Positions 34,494 through 43,199 of a stretch of DNA of 64,000 bases are shown here, in pieces. The position numbers and the translations under genes were made by a program. Position 1 is the first letter of the stretch. Every line of letters begins with the position of its first letter. The stretch lies in assembly GCF_002086485.1 (NCBI RefSeq), contig NZ_MVHF01000027.1, positions 40,163 to 104,162 of the forward strand. Reading direction: 5' to 3'. The notes beneath the pieces were generated by a model. It had not been told where the DNA came from and did no database searches. It saw nothing but the letters and a program-made list of their open reading frames with translations. The DNA is from Mycobacterium aquaticum. GTDB taxonomy: Bacteria > Actinomycetota > Actinomycetes > Mycobacteriales > Mycobacteriaceae.

Positions 34494-35582
34494 GTGAGCG
34501 CAGGCGTGCGCACGCGGGGCCGCGACGCCGAATGGCGTTTGGGAATGGTGGTGCCGCTGCAGGGGCCCGCCGGTCTGTTCGGCCCGTCCTGCGAAGCCGT
34601 CGGCGATCTGGTGGCCCACGATCTCAATGCCGCGGGCGGTGTGCTGGGCCGCGAGGTGCAGATCGAAGTGATCGACGGCGGCGCGCACCCGGCCACCGTT
34701 GCCGCCGACGTCAAACGGCTGATCGACGAGGGGCGTATCGACGCGGTCAGCGGCTGGCACATCTCGTCGGTGCGCAATGCGCTGGCGCCCGTCGTCGTCG
34801 ACCGGGTGCCGTACTCGTATCCGGCGCTCTACGAGGGTGGCGAGCGTCGACGCGGAATCTATTGCTGCGGTGAGACTCCCGACCAGCAGATCGCCCCCGC
34901 GCTGCGATGGATGCGCGACAACCTCGGAATTCGCAAGTGGTTCGTCGTGGGGGACGACTACGTCTGGCCGCGCACCTCGCTGGCCGAGGTGCGCCGGTAT
35001 GTCCGGGAACTGTCACTCGATCTGGTCGGGGGATCGTTCGTGGCGCTCGGGCACGGGGACATCGACCGCCTCGTCGACAAGGTCGCGCAGTCGCGGTGTG
35101 ACGCCGTGCTCATGCTGCTCGTCGGGCAGGACGCCGTCGAGTTCAACCGGACATTCGCGCGCCGCGGACTGCAGGACGACAAACTCCGGTTCAGCCCGCT
35201 CATGGACGAGAACATGCTCATCGCCAGTGGACACGACGCCACACAGGGGCTGTTCGTGGCCGCCTCGTACTTCCGCTCGATGATCGGCCGCAATTCGATG
35301 GAGCTGCTCGACCGCTACCTCGAGGTCAACGGGTCGAGCGCTCCGGCACTGGGAAGCGCGGCCGAATCATGTTACGAGGGAGCCTATTTCCTGGCCGAGA
35401 TGATCCGGCGGGCCGGGGATCCGCTCGAGATCGACGCCGTGGCGGACGGCGTCGCCTATGAGAGCCCACGCGGCACCGTGGAATTCCTGGAGCACCGCAC
35501 CAGTCAGCCGGTGCACCTGGCCGTGGCGGCCGGCGTCGACTTCGAGATCGTCACGACGCTTCCCGGCAGTCTGATCGGCTGA
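34494..35582 (+). CDS. amiC: AmiC-like amide-sensing protein (periplasmic-binding fold)
   Basis: About 362 residues of the type I periplasmic-binding fold, Peripla_BP_5 group, as in Pseudomonas AmiC and urea or amide binding proteins. Segments: LGMVVPLQGPAGLFGPSC, HDLNAAGGVLGREVQIEV, DAVSGWHISSVRNALAPVV, and DDYVWPRTSLAEVRRYV. From GTG 34494 there is no signal peptide, so it is predicted cytoplasmic, like the Pseudomonas amide sensor. No AmiR antiterminator gene lies nearby, so its partner must differ; the divergent MarR is a candidate. A TTG at 34428 is an alternative start. First gene of the amiC-amiS-amiE-amiB series. Confidence 0.85.
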   Translation: MSAGVRTRGRDAEWRLGMVVPLQGPAGLFGPSCEAVGDLVAHDLNAAGGVLGREVQIEVIDGGAHPATVAADVKRLIDEGRIDAVSGWHISSVRNALAPVVVDRVPYSYPALYEGGERRRGIYCCGETPDQQIAPALRWMRDNLGIRKWFVVGDDYVWPRTSLAEVRRYVRELSLDLVGGSFVALGHGDIDRLVDKVAQSRCDAVLMLLVGQDAVEFNRTFARRGLQDDKLRFSPLMDENMLIASGHDATQGLFVAASYFRSMIGRNSMELLDRYLEVNGSSAPALGSAAESCYEGAYFLAEMIRRAGDPLEIDAVADGVAYESPRGTVEFLEHRTSQPVHLAVAAGVDFEIVTTLPGSLIG

Positions 35583-35618
35583 CTGCCTGCGTCTGTTGAC
35601 ACTGTGGCGCCCGTCACT

Positions 35619-35651
35619 TACTTTCAAATAGATCTATTCCATTTGGAAGTA
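35619..35651. promoter_or_regulatory. Candidate MarR operator 2 plus degenerate copy (amiS promoter)
   Basis: ATTCCATTTGGAAGTA at 35636-35651 is the reverse complement of operator 1 with one change. A degenerate copy in the other orientation, TACTTTCAAATAGATC, lies at 35619-35634, so the two form a larger inverted repeat. It ends 15 bases before the amiS GTG and only four bases before the GGAGGT ribosome site, so a bound repressor would block transcription of amiS-amiE-amiB. Confidence 0.72.
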
Positions 35652-35665
35652 ATTGGAGGTGTCCG

Positions 35666-36295
35666 GTGGGCAGCGTCGGTCTCCTTTACGTCGGGGCAGT
35701 GCTTTTCGTCAACGGGCTGATGCTGTTGGACGTCGTCCCGGCGCGCTCGGCCGCGGTGTTGAACCTGTTCGTCGGAGCCATGCAATGCGTGTTGCCGACC
35801 ATCATGCTCGTGTTGGCACACGGCGACGCCGCGGCCATCCTGGCCGCCTCGGGCCTCTACCTCTTCGGGTTCACCTACCTCTACGTCGGGATCGTCAACC
35901 TCGCCGGCCTGGAACCTGAAGGCATCGGCTGGTTTTCGCTCTTCGTCGCAGGTGGTGCCGTCGTCTACGCCGTGCTGTCGTTCACCGTGGTGCACGACCC
36001 GGTGTTCGGGGTCATCTGGCTGAGCTGGGCGGTGCTGTGGCTGCTGTTCTTCCTGGTGCTCGGTCTGCATCGCGATCAGCTGACCCGATTCACAGGATGG
36101 TCCGTGGTGCTGTTGAGCCAGCCGACCTGCACGCTGCCCGCCTTCCTCATGCTCAGCGGCACCTACCGCACGTCGCCGGGCATCGCGGCCATCTGGGCGC
36201 TGGGATTCGTCGCGCTGTTCATCGCGGCCAAGGCACTCAGTACGCGCCGTTCACACCGATCACACACCGCTGCAACACAACCCGTCTACAGCTGA
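35666..36295 (+). CDS. amiS: AmiS/UreI-family amide channel
   Basis: A 209-residue membrane protein with six hydrophobic helices (for example GLLYVGAVLFVNGLMLL, YLFGFTYLYVGIVNLAGL, VIWLSWAVLWLLFFLVLGL). This is the fold of the AmiS/UreI family of small-amide and urea channels. It takes up short-chain amides for AmiE. The GTG at 35666 has a GGAGGT ribosome site. An operator-like palindrome sits directly upstream, so amiS-amiE-amiB seems to have its own controlled promoter apart from amiC. The last 15 residues are polar and probably cytoplasmic. Confidence 0.92.
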   Translation: MGSVGLLYVGAVLFVNGLMLLDVVPARSAAVLNLFVGAMQCVLPTIMLVLAHGDAAAILAASGLYLFGFTYLYVGIVNLAGLEPEGIGWFSLFVAGGAVVYAVLSFTVVHDPVFGVIWLSWAVLWLLFFLVLGLHRDQLTRFTGWSVVLLSQPTCTLPAFLMLSGTYRTSPGIAAIWALGFVALFIAAKALSTRRSHRSHTAATQPVYS

Positions 36296-36323
36296 TCGAA
36301 CAACCAATGACAAGGAGAAAACC

Positions 36324-37361
36324 ATGAGGCACGGAGACATCTCGTCGAGCAACGACACTGTCGGCGTCGCGGTCGTCAACTACAAGATGCCCCGGCTGCA
36401 CACCCGGGCCGAAGTCCTCGACAACTGCCGCAAGATCGCCGACATGCTCATCGGTATGAAGTCGGGACTACCGGGCATGGATCTCGTTGTGTTCCCGGAG
36501 TATTCGACTCAGGGGATCATGTACGACGAGCAGGAGATGTACGACACCGCCGCGACCATCCCCGGCGAGGAGACCGCGATCTTCTCGGCCGCCTGCCGGG
36601 AGGCCGGCACCTGGGGCGTCTTCTCGATCACCGGCGAGCGCCACGAAGACCACCCGAACAAGCCGCCCTACAACACGCTCGTGCTCATCGACGACAAGGG
36701 CGACATCGTGCAGAAGTACCGCAAGATCCTGCCGTGGTGCCCGATCGAAGGCTGGTATCCCGGTGACACCACCTATGTCACCGACGGGCCGAAGGGCCTC
36801 AAGATCTCGCTGATCATCTGCGATGACGGCAACTACCCGGAGATCTGGCGGGACTGTGCGATGAAGGGCGCCGAGCTGATCGTGCGGTGCCAGGGCTACA
36901 TGTACCCGGCCAAGGATCAACAGGTCATGATGGCCAAGGCCATGGCGTGGGCCAACAATTGCTATGTGGCCGTTGCCAATGCGGCCGGCTTCGACGGCGT
37001 CTACTCCTACTTCGGCCATTCGGCCATCATCGGTTTCGACGGGCGCACCCTCGGCGAGACCGGCGAGGAGGAGTACGGCATCCAGTACGCGCAACTGTCG
37101 CTGTCCGCGATTCGCGATGCCCGGGAGAACGACCAATCGCAGAACCATCTGTTCAAACTGCTGCACCGCGGCTACTCCGGGGTGCATGCCGCAGGCGATG
37201 GTGACAAGGGCGTCGCCGACTGCCCGTTCGAGTTCTACAAGCTGTGGGTGACCGACGCGCAGAAAGCCCAGGAGCGGGTCGAGTCGATCACCCGGACCAC
37301 GGTCGGGGTGGCGGACTGCCGGGTCGGATCGCTTCCGGTCGAGCAGACCGCCGAAGCCTGA
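36324..37361 (+). CDS. amiE: Aliphatic amidase AmiE (nitrilase superfamily)
   Basis: A 345-residue aliphatic amidase that hydrolyses short amides such as acetamide to the acid and ammonia in the cytosol. It is very close to the Pseudomonas AmiE sequence that I remember, sharing the start MRHGDISSSNDTVGVAVVNY. The Glu-Lys-Cys triad is present: Glu59 (VVFPEYST), the Lys of KYRKILPW and the Cys of LIICDDGNYPE. The start is secure (AAGGAGAAAACC before ATG). It belongs to the AmiE type rather than the FmdA-like acetamidase used in M. smegmatis expression work. It lies between the channel gene amiS and the ATPase gene amiB. Confidence 0.97.
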   Translation: MRHGDISSSNDTVGVAVVNYKMPRLHTRAEVLDNCRKIADMLIGMKSGLPGMDLVVFPEYSTQGIMYDEQEMYDTAATIPGEETAIFSAACREAGTWGVFSITGERHEDHPNKPPYNTLVLIDDKGDIVQKYRKILPWCPIEGWYPGDTTYVTDGPKGLKISLIICDDGNYPEIWRDCAMKGAELIVRCQGYMYPAKDQQVMMAKAMAWANNCYVAVANAAGFDGVYSYFGHSAIIGFDGRTLGETGEEEYGIQYAQLSLSAIRDARENDQSQNHLFKLLHRGYSGVHAAGDGDKGVADCPFEFYKLWVTDAQKAQERVESITRTTVGVADCRVGSLPVEQTAEA

Positions 37362-37372
37362 GAGACGACGCA

Positions 37373-38404
37373 TTGCCGTTCCTCACCGATATGTACCACG
37401 AGCAGAACCGCAATTCTGCCCGAGTGGCCGATGAGCCCGCCACTGCCGAAACCGTGGATGGCTTTGACCCCGAAGCTCTTTCGCGACGGCTGAACGCCGC
37501 GATCCTGGGGCAGGCGCACGCCGTCGACGCGGTGGTCCGCGCGGTGTCCATCGCCCATGTCGGCGTTGCCGACCCCGGTCGTCCCCTGTCCAGCGTGCTG
37601 CTGGTGGGGCCGACCGGCGTCGGCAAGACCGAACTGGTCCGCCAGGTCGCCGCGGCGCTGCGCACGGGTCCCGACGATCTGTGCCGCATCGACATGAGCG
37701 CACTGGCGCAGGAACATTACGCCGCGTCGCTCTCGGGTGCGCCGCCCGGCTATGCGGGCAGCAAGGAGTCCTTCACGCTCTTCGACAGGGCCAAGATCGA
37801 AGGTGGGCCATATATGCCCGGCATCGTGTTGTTCGACGAGGTCGAGAAGGCCGACGCCAGCGTGCTGCGGGCCCTGCTGCACGTACTGGACACCGGCGAG
37901 CTGCGCTTGGCCAACGGGCAGCAGAAGATCTCGTTCCGCAACAGCTACATCTTCCTGACCTCTAATTTGGGTTCGCTGGAAGTTGCTGCGCGGCAACGGG
38001 CCCGGCGCAAGCGGTGGCAGTGGCCGGCACGCCGCGCGGCGTCGCACCAGAGTGTCGTGCGCGGGGCAGTCGAGGAGTTCTTCGACCCCGAGTTCTTCAA
38101 CCGCATCGACGAAACCGTGGTGTTCGACGCATTCGACGACACCACAGCCGAACGGGTGACGCGCAAGGAGATCGGCGACCTGGTGCGGCGGCTCAAAGCC
38201 CGCGACGTCGCGCTCGAGGTCGACGACAGCGTGGTGGACTTCGTGCAGCGCAGGGGATTCGACCCGGTTTACGGAGCCCGCGGGCTGCGGCGCACCATCC
38301 GCACCGAGCTGACCGAACCGGTCGCGTGGGCGGTTCTCACGGCGTCGCGAAAACCCGTCGCGCTCAAGGCGCAGGTGCGCGATGGTGAGCTGACCGTCAC
38401 CTGA
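37373..38404 (+). CDS. amiB: AmiB-like AAA+ ATPase (ClpX/ClpB-related)
   Basis: About 343 residues with one AAA+ module. Walker A GPTGVGKTELVRQ, pore-type region GAPPGYAGSKESFTLF, Walker B VLFDEVEKAD, sensor 1 FLTSNLGSLE, arginine finger EFFNRIDETVVF, and a ClpB-type C-terminal small domain (GFDPVYGARGLRRTI). It corresponds to amiB, the accessory chaperone-like gene after amiE in Pseudomonas. Its role there is poorly known. TTG 37373 is chosen because a GAGAGA lies about 8 bases upstream; ATG 37391 is the alternative. Only 11 bp follow amiE, so co-transcription is likely. Confidence 0.85.
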   Translation: MPFLTDMYHEQNRNSARVADEPATAETVDGFDPEALSRRLNAAILGQAHAVDAVVRAVSIAHVGVADPGRPLSSVLLVGPTGVGKTELVRQVAAALRTGPDDLCRIDMSALAQEHYAASLSGAPPGYAGSKESFTLFDRAKIEGGPYMPGIVLFDEVEKADASVLRALLHVLDTGELRLANGQQKISFRNSYIFLTSNLGSLEVAARQRARRKRWQWPARRAASHQSVVRGAVEEFFDPEFFNRIDETVVFDAFDDTTAERVTRKEIGDLVRRLKARDVALEVDDSVVDFVQRRGFDPVYGARGLRRTIRTELTEPVAWAVLTASRKPVALKAQVRDGELTVT

Positions 38405-38408
38405 CCGG

Positions 38409-38469
38409 CGCGAGCAGTCACGGCGGTACCCGAAAACCGGCGTGTCGCGGACCTACGTGTCTGCTCGCG
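38409..38469. repeat. Palindromic intergenic repeat, copy 2
   Basis: A 61-bp element between the convergent amiB and EamA genes. Ends CGCGAGCAG (38409-38417) and CTGCTCGCG (38461-38469) are exact inverted repeats, extending to 14 bp with one mismatch. It aligns along its length with the element at 3781-3842. Between convergent genes it could serve as a two-way terminator. Confidence 0.6.
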
Positions 38470-38481
38470 GGAAAAGGTGAC

Positions 38482-39360
38482 TTACCCGAGCGGTTCGGTA
38501 GGTCCGGCGTGCGCTGTGCGGACCGCGCCGACGCTCGCGACGGTCACCAGTACGACTCCCACGTACCCGAGCACGCCGATCTGCTGGCCCAGCACCACAA
38601 GCCCGGCCAGCGCGGCGGTGACCGGTGAGAGGCAGGTGAGCACGGCGAAGGCGGCGGGGGACAACCTTCGCAGGGATATCAGCTCCAACGAGTACGGGAT
38701 CACCGACGACATCACGCCGACGGCAAGGCCCACACCGAGGACATGCCAGTGCAGCGCGTCGGACAGATTCACCGCGACCATCGCGAACGGCGCCACGACG
38801 ATCGCTCCCATGGCTGTGGCAAGGGCCAGCCCGTCGACGCGGCGGAACTCGGCCGCGGTGCGTGCCGAGGCCAGGATGTAGCCAGCCCACGCGGCCCCTG
38901 CGGCCGCGGCGAACACGAAACCCATCGGGTCGTAGTGCCCGCCGCCGCCGTGCGGAAGGCCGAGCAGCGCGACGCCGGCAAAGGCCAGGACGGCCCACAG
39001 CCACGCTATGCGCCGCGTGCTCGTCACGACCGAAAGGATCAGTGGCCCAAGTGCTTCGACGGTCACCGCGACACCGAGCGGGATCCGGGCGATCGCCAGA
39101 TAGAAGCAGAAGTTCATCACGGCCAGCGTCGCCGCCAGCGCGGCCGCCGAGCTCCAGGCGCGTCGCGTCAAGCCGCGGATCGACGGGCGCACCACCGTAC
39201 ACAAGATGACGCCGGCCACCGCGAAACGAGCGAACAACGCGCCAACGACCCCCAGTGCAGCGAACAGGCCGACGGCGAACGCGGCGCCGACCTCCTGGCT
39301 GACCGCGGCGATCACCACCAACGACGCGGCACCGAGCGGGGCTCGCGAGTGGGTGCTCAC
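38482..39360 (-). CDS. EamA/DMT-family transporter (RhtA-like exporter)
   Basis: A 292-residue membrane protein with ten hydrophobic helices in two EamA repeats (first LVVIAAVSQEVGAAFAVGLF, second PMGFVFAAAAGAAWAGYILA). RhtA-like members export amino acids such as threonine or homoserine. The GTG at 39360 overlaps the stop of the TetR gene (GTGA), so regulator and transporter are coupled. It lies near a peptidase and an amino-acid permease, which suggests relief of excess amino acids from peptide breakdown; this is inference. Confidence 0.87.
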   Translation of the reverse strand: MSTHSRAPLGAASLVVIAAVSQEVGAAFAVGLFAALGVVGALFARFAVAGVILCTVVRPSIRGLTRRAWSSAAALAATLAVMNFCFYLAIARIPLGVAVTVEALGPLILSVVTSTRRIAWLWAVLAFAGVALLGLPHGGGGHYDPMGFVFAAAAGAAWAGYILASARTAAEFRRVDGLALATAMGAIVVAPFAMVAVNLSDALHWHVLGVGLAVGVMSSVIPYSLELISLRRLSPAAFAVLTCLSPVTAALAGLVVLGQQIGVLGYVGVVLVTVASVGAVRTAHAGPTEPLG

Positions 39361-39968
39361 ACCGTGACCGGCAGCTGTGCCCCGGTGGCCAGCTCGGCGT
39401 ACCCGCGCATGAGCCGCAGCGCCGTCGAACGCGTGATCTCCGGATCCCGCGCCACGATGCGGTAGCCGAGATAGTCCTCCATCGCCATCAGGGTCATGGC
39501 GGCGTCGCGGGCGGGTGAACCCAGCCGGAACACACCCGAAGCGGCGCCGGCCTCGAGGACGCGGGTGTAGAGGTCCACCTGCCGGTGATAGATGTGCTGG
39601 ACGTCGCGGCGCTGGTCGAGCTCGAAGCCTGCGGCCAGCACCGCCCGCCAGATCGCGCGCCACTCCGCGTCCTCCGGGCCGGTTGGCAGGCCTGCGGCGA
39701 TGGTCAGCGCGAGTTGCTCACGCACGTCGTCGGTGTTCTCGACGACGGCCAGCCGCTCGTCGTAGAACCGGGAGTCGGAGCGTTGGGCCAGTTCGGAGAG
39801 CAGCTGGTCCATCTCCTTGAAGTAGTAGCGCACCGCGTTGGCGGTCAGCCCGAGTTCAGCGGCGACGTCGGCGATCCGCAGCGTGGCCAGGTCGTGGCGT
39901 TCGATCAACGCGATGGCGGCGTCGAGGATTTCCTCGCGTCGCTCTGCTTGTCGATTCGGCCGTGCCAC
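39357..39968 (-). CDS. TetR-family transcriptional regulator
   Basis: A 203-residue TetR protein. The helix-turn-helix covers residues 12-58 (REEILDAAIALIERHDLATL, RIADVAAELGLTANAVRYYF). The C-terminal helical ligand domain is of the TetR_C type seen in BetI-like regulators. It is divergent from the DmpA-type peptidase gene (101-bp gap) and leads the operon with the EamA exporter, so it can control both directions. A weak TTTTC-N7-GAAAA repeat at 40029-40045 lies in the gap. Confidence 0.9.
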   Translation of the reverse strand: MARPNRQAERREEILDAAIALIERHDLATLRIADVAAELGLTANAVRYYFKEMDQLLSELAQRSDSRFYDERLAVVENTDDVREQLALTIAAGLPTGPEDAEWRAIWRAVLAAGFELDQRRDVQHIYHRQVDLYTRVLEAGAASGVFRLGSPARDAAMTLMAMEDYLGYRIVARDPEITRSTALRLMRGYAELATGAQLPVTV

Positions 39969-40069
39969 AGGTTCATCCTTACCCGATTTCGCGGTTTCTC
40001 TTGCGCAAGCCGCCGGAGAAGCACATTATTTTCCAAACGTGAAAAGAACTACCGGCCTCCGGAGGTTGA

Positions 40070-41206
40070 ATGTCCGATCACCCCACCCATCCAGAGATGG
40101 CCGACCGCTCGCGTCCGCGTGCCCGCGACCTGGGCATCGTTGTCGGCGATAACCCGACCGGCCCGTGCAACGCCATCACCGATGTGCCCGGTGTGCGCAT
40201 CGGGCACACCACGATTCAGCCGTCGCCTGAGATCAACACCGGTGTGACGGTCGTCGTCCCGCATACCGGCATCTGGGACGAGCCCGTGTTCGCCGGTACC
40301 CACCGGCTCAACGGCAGCGGCGAACTCACCGGCCTGGAATGGGTGCGCGAGTCCGGCGAGCTGACCACCGCCGTCGCCCTCACCAACACCCACAGCGTCG
40401 GCGTGGTGCGGGACGCGCTGGTCGACGCGCAGGTGCAGGCCCGAGGTGACGGCCTCTACTGGTCGCTGCCCGTGGTCGGTGAGACCTACGACGGGCTGCT
40501 CAACGACATCAACGGCCATCACGTGCGGGCCGAACATGTCCACGCCGCGCTGGCCTCGGCGTCCGACGGGCCGGTTGCCGAGGGCAACGTCGGCGGCGGC
40601 ACCGGCATGATCTGCCACGGTTTCAAGGGCGGCATCGGCACCTCATCGCGCATCACCGACACCGCTGCGGGTCGCTACACCGTGGGTGTTCTGGTCCAGG
40701 CCAACCACGGTCGTCGAGAACGGCTGCGGGTCAACGGCGTTGCGGTGGGAGAGCTGATCGGCCCCGGCAGCGTGCCGCTGCCGGAGATGCCGCTGGCCTA
40801 CGCTCCCGGATCGGGCTCCATCATCGTCATCGTCGCGACCGACGCACCTCTGTTGCCGCACCAGTGCACGCGGCTGGCCCAACGCTCCTCGCTCGCGGTC
40901 GGCAGGCTCGGTGGGGCCGGGGAGCAGTACAGCGGTGATCTGATGCTGGCCTTCGCCACCGGCAATCGCGGCATCCCGCCGTACGCCTGGGACGAGGATC
41001 CCGATACCGAGCACCCCGAAATCGGGCTGCGCATGGTGGCCCCACGACTGATGACCCGGCTTTTCGACCTCGTGATCGAGGCCACCGAAGAAGCGATCCT
41101 GAACTGTCTCGTCGCGGCGGACACCCTCACGGGGCGCGGCGGTCGTACCGCACATGCATTGGACCACAAGATGTTTCGCCACGCACTTCTCCTGGAGGGG
41201 CAATGA
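40070..41206 (+). CDS. P1-family (DmpA-like) L-aminopeptidase/beta-peptidyl aminopeptidase
   Basis: A 378-residue N-terminal-nucleophile hydrolase of the DmpA/BapA group. These proteins cleave themselves between Gly and Ser, and the new N-terminal Ser is the nucleophile. The cleavage motif PGSGSIIVIVATDAPL places it at Gly249-Ser250, the numbering I recall for DmpA itself. Further family motifs: AITDVPGVRIGHTT, ALTNTHSVGVVRDALV, and EGNVGGGTGMICHGFKGGIG. It releases N-terminal residues, sometimes D- or beta-amino acids. ATG 40070 follows a GGAGG site. It overlaps the permease gene (ATGA), suggesting that released amino acids or peptides are imported by the partner. Confidence 0.92.
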   Translation: MSDHPTHPEMADRSRPRARDLGIVVGDNPTGPCNAITDVPGVRIGHTTIQPSPEINTGVTVVVPHTGIWDEPVFAGTHRLNGSGELTGLEWVRESGELTTAVALTNTHSVGVVRDALVDAQVQARGDGLYWSLPVVGETYDGLLNDINGHHVRAEHVHAALASASDGPVAEGNVGGGTGMICHGFKGGIGTSSRITDTAAGRYTVGVLVQANHGRRERLRVNGVAVGELIGPGSVPLPEMPLAYAPGSGSIIVIVATDAPLLPHQCTRLAQRSSLAVGRLGGAGEQYSGDLMLAFATGNRGIPPYAWDEDPDTEHPEIGLRMVAPRLMTRLFDLVIEATEEAILNCLVAADTLTGRGGRTAHALDHKMFRHALLLEGQ

Positions 41207-42603
41207 GTACCAACACTGAAACGACTGCAGACCGCCGGCTGCACGGGAGGCTCGGTCCGGTCGGAGTGGTGTTCATGGTGGTCGCGGCCGCCGCCCCGCT
41301 GACCGTCATCGGCGGCAACATGCCGCTGGCAATGGGGCTCGGCAACGGTGCGGGCGCACCGGTCGGATTCCTCATCGCCGCAGCGGTTCTGCTGGTGTTC
41401 AGCGTCGGCTTCGTGGCGATGACGCCGTACGTGCCCGAGGCGGGCGCGTTTTTCTCATATGTGACGCTCGGGCTGGGTAACCGGCCGGGAAGCGGCATCG
41501 CCGCTGTCGCGTTGATCGCCTACACCGCGATCCAGGTAGGTATCTACGGCTATATCGGCTGGGCCATCGGCGATACCGTGCGGTTCTACGGGGGACCGCA
41601 AATACCTTGGCCTGCTTATTCGTTCGTGATACTCGCGATCGTGGCGCTGCTCGGGTACCGCCATATCGACCTCAGCGCCAAGGTGCTCGGGGTGGCGCTG
41701 GTGCTCGAGATCAGCGTGGTCGTGGTGCTGGATCTGGTGATCGTCGCCAAGCCAGGTCCCGCCGGGGTGACGTTCGCATCGTTCACCCCGGGTGTCTTCA
41801 CCCACGGCGCGCTGGGCATCGCGGTGTTGTTCGCACTGACGGGTTTCATCGGTTTCGAGGCGACGGCGGTGTTCCGCGACGAGGCCCGCAACCCCGAACG
41901 CACCATACCGCGGGCCACCTATGCGGCGGTGTTGCTCATCGGCGGCTTCTACGCGATCACGTGCTGGGCGTTCGTCGTCGCGATCGGTCCCGACCAGGTC
42001 GCCGAAACCGCCCAGCGCACCCTGGCCGGTGACGCCAACATGCTGCTGGACACCACCGATGCCAACCTCGGCAGGATCGGCCGCGACGTCGTCAATGTGT
42101 TGCTGCTGACCAGCCTGTTCGCCTGCGTGCTGTCCTTCCACAACGTGATCGCCCGCTACCAGTTCGCGCTGGCCCGAAAAGGGTTGCTGCCCAACCGGTT
42201 GGCGACCGTGCACTCGTCGCACGGCTCGCCCGCGGTGTCCTCGGTGGTGCAGACGGTCACGGCCGCAGTCATCGTCGGCATCCTCGCCGCGCTCGGGGTC
42301 GACCCGCTGGTCGGTGTGTTCGGCTCGATGGCCGGTGTGGCGACGGTCGGGATGGTGCTGCTGATGCTCACCACCTCGGTGGCGGTACTGGTCTACTTCG
42401 CCCGCCACCGCGCCGACGCCGCGGGCCGCACCTGGCAGACGCGCATCGCACCGGCGCTGGCGTGTGCAGGTCTGCTGGGCAGCCTGTGGCTGGTCCTGAC
42501 GAATTTCACCCTCGTCACCGGTGGCAGCGCGACGCTCAGCGCCATCCTCGCGGCGATCCCGTTCCTGGGTCTCGTGGGTGGTGCGCTGCTGCGGCGCAGC
42601 TAG
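41203..42603 (+). CDS. APC-superfamily amino-acid permease
   Basis: A 466-residue, 12-helix permease of the amino acid-polyamine-organocation group. Motifs: LGPVGVVFMVVAAAAPLTVI in helix 1, GFIGFEATAVFRDEARNPER with ATYAAVLLIGGFYAITC, and FHNVIARYQFALARKGLLP. It imports amino acids or peptides by proton or cation coupling. Its start overlaps the peptidase stop. Its stop shares the four bases CTAG (42600-42603) with the stop of the convergent rmlC gene. Confidence 0.9.
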   Translation: MSTNTETTADRRLHGRLGPVGVVFMVVAAAAPLTVIGGNMPLAMGLGNGAGAPVGFLIAAAVLLVFSVGFVAMTPYVPEAGAFFSYVTLGLGNRPGSGIAAVALIAYTAIQVGIYGYIGWAIGDTVRFYGGPQIPWPAYSFVILAIVALLGYRHIDLSAKVLGVALVLEISVVVVLDLVIVAKPGPAGVTFASFTPGVFTHGALGIAVLFALTGFIGFEATAVFRDEARNPERTIPRATYAAVLLIGGFYAITCWAFVVAIGPDQVAETAQRTLAGDANMLLDTTDANLGRIGRDVVNVLLLTSLFACVLSFHNVIARYQFALARKGLLPNRLATVHSSHGSPAVSSVVQTVTAAVIVGILAALGVDPLVGVFGSMAGVATVGMVLLMLTTSVAVLVYFARHRADAAGRTWQTRIAPALACAGLLGSLWLVLTNFTLVTGGSATLSAILAAIPFLGLVGGALLRRS

Positions 42604-43199
42604 GACTCGTTGCGCAACTCATCGACGAAGGCGCGGGTGTCCTCCCACGTCGGCAGCAGGCCCGCGGCGCGCACCTCTTCGAGGGTGGGCGCCGCGGCGT
42701 CGCGCTCGGAGATCACCAGTTCGTGGCCCTCCGGCCAGTCGATGCCCAGATCGGTGGCCAGGATGGTGTGCTCCCGCTCCGGCGAATACGGCGCCGAGCA
42801 CAGATACATCACGGTCGAATCATCTTCCAGCGCAAGGAAAGCGTGACCCAGACCCTCGGAGAGGTAGACCGACCGACGGTCGCGGTCGTCGAGCAGTACG
42901 GAATCCCACTGCCCGTAGGTGGGGGAGCCGACGCGAATGTCGACCACGACGTCGAACACCGAACCACGCACGCACGTCACGTATTTGGCCTGACTCGGCG
43001 GCAGTTCCGCGAAATGCACACCCCGCAGCACCCCGGCCGCCGACACCGAGCAGTTGGCCTGGCGCAGATCGAACTTGTGCCCGGCGAAACCGGTGAAACC
43101 CGAGTCGGTGAACCACTCGAAAAACATCCCTCGGGAATCACCGTGCAGCTTGGGGGTGAGCTCCCACGCCCCGGGGACCTTGAGTTCCCGTGCGGTCAC
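42600..43199 (-). CDS. rmlC: dTDP-4-dehydrorhamnose 3,5-epimerase
   Basis: A 199-residue cupin-fold epimerase making dTDP-4-keto-L-rhamnose from its D-xylo isomer. This is a step towards the rhamnose linker between peptidoglycan and arabinogalactan, so it is likely essential. Motifs: DSRGMFFEWF, LRQANCSVSAAGVLRGVHF, the catalytic His region and Lys in SQAKYVTCVRG, YLSEGLGHAFLALEDDS and YSPEREH. The GTG at 43199 overlaps the rmlB stop by four bases. Gene pair and order are as in M. tuberculosis Rv3464-Rv3465. Confidence 0.95.
   Translation of the reverse strand: MTARELKVPGAWELTPKLHGDSRGMFFEWFTDSGFTGFAGHKFDLRQANCSVSAAGVLRGVHFAELPPSQAKYVTCVRGSVFDVVVDIRVGSPTYGQWDSVLLDDRDRRSVYLSEGLGHAFLALEDDSTVMYLCSAPYSPEREHTILATDLGIDWPEGHELVISERDAAAPTLEEVRAAGLLPTWEDTRAFVDELRNES

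Noticed and set aside
40029..40045. TTTTC-N7-GAAAA as TetR operator before the peptidase gene
   Set aside because: Only five-base arms of low complexity; mentioned with the TetR gene but not supported as a feature.
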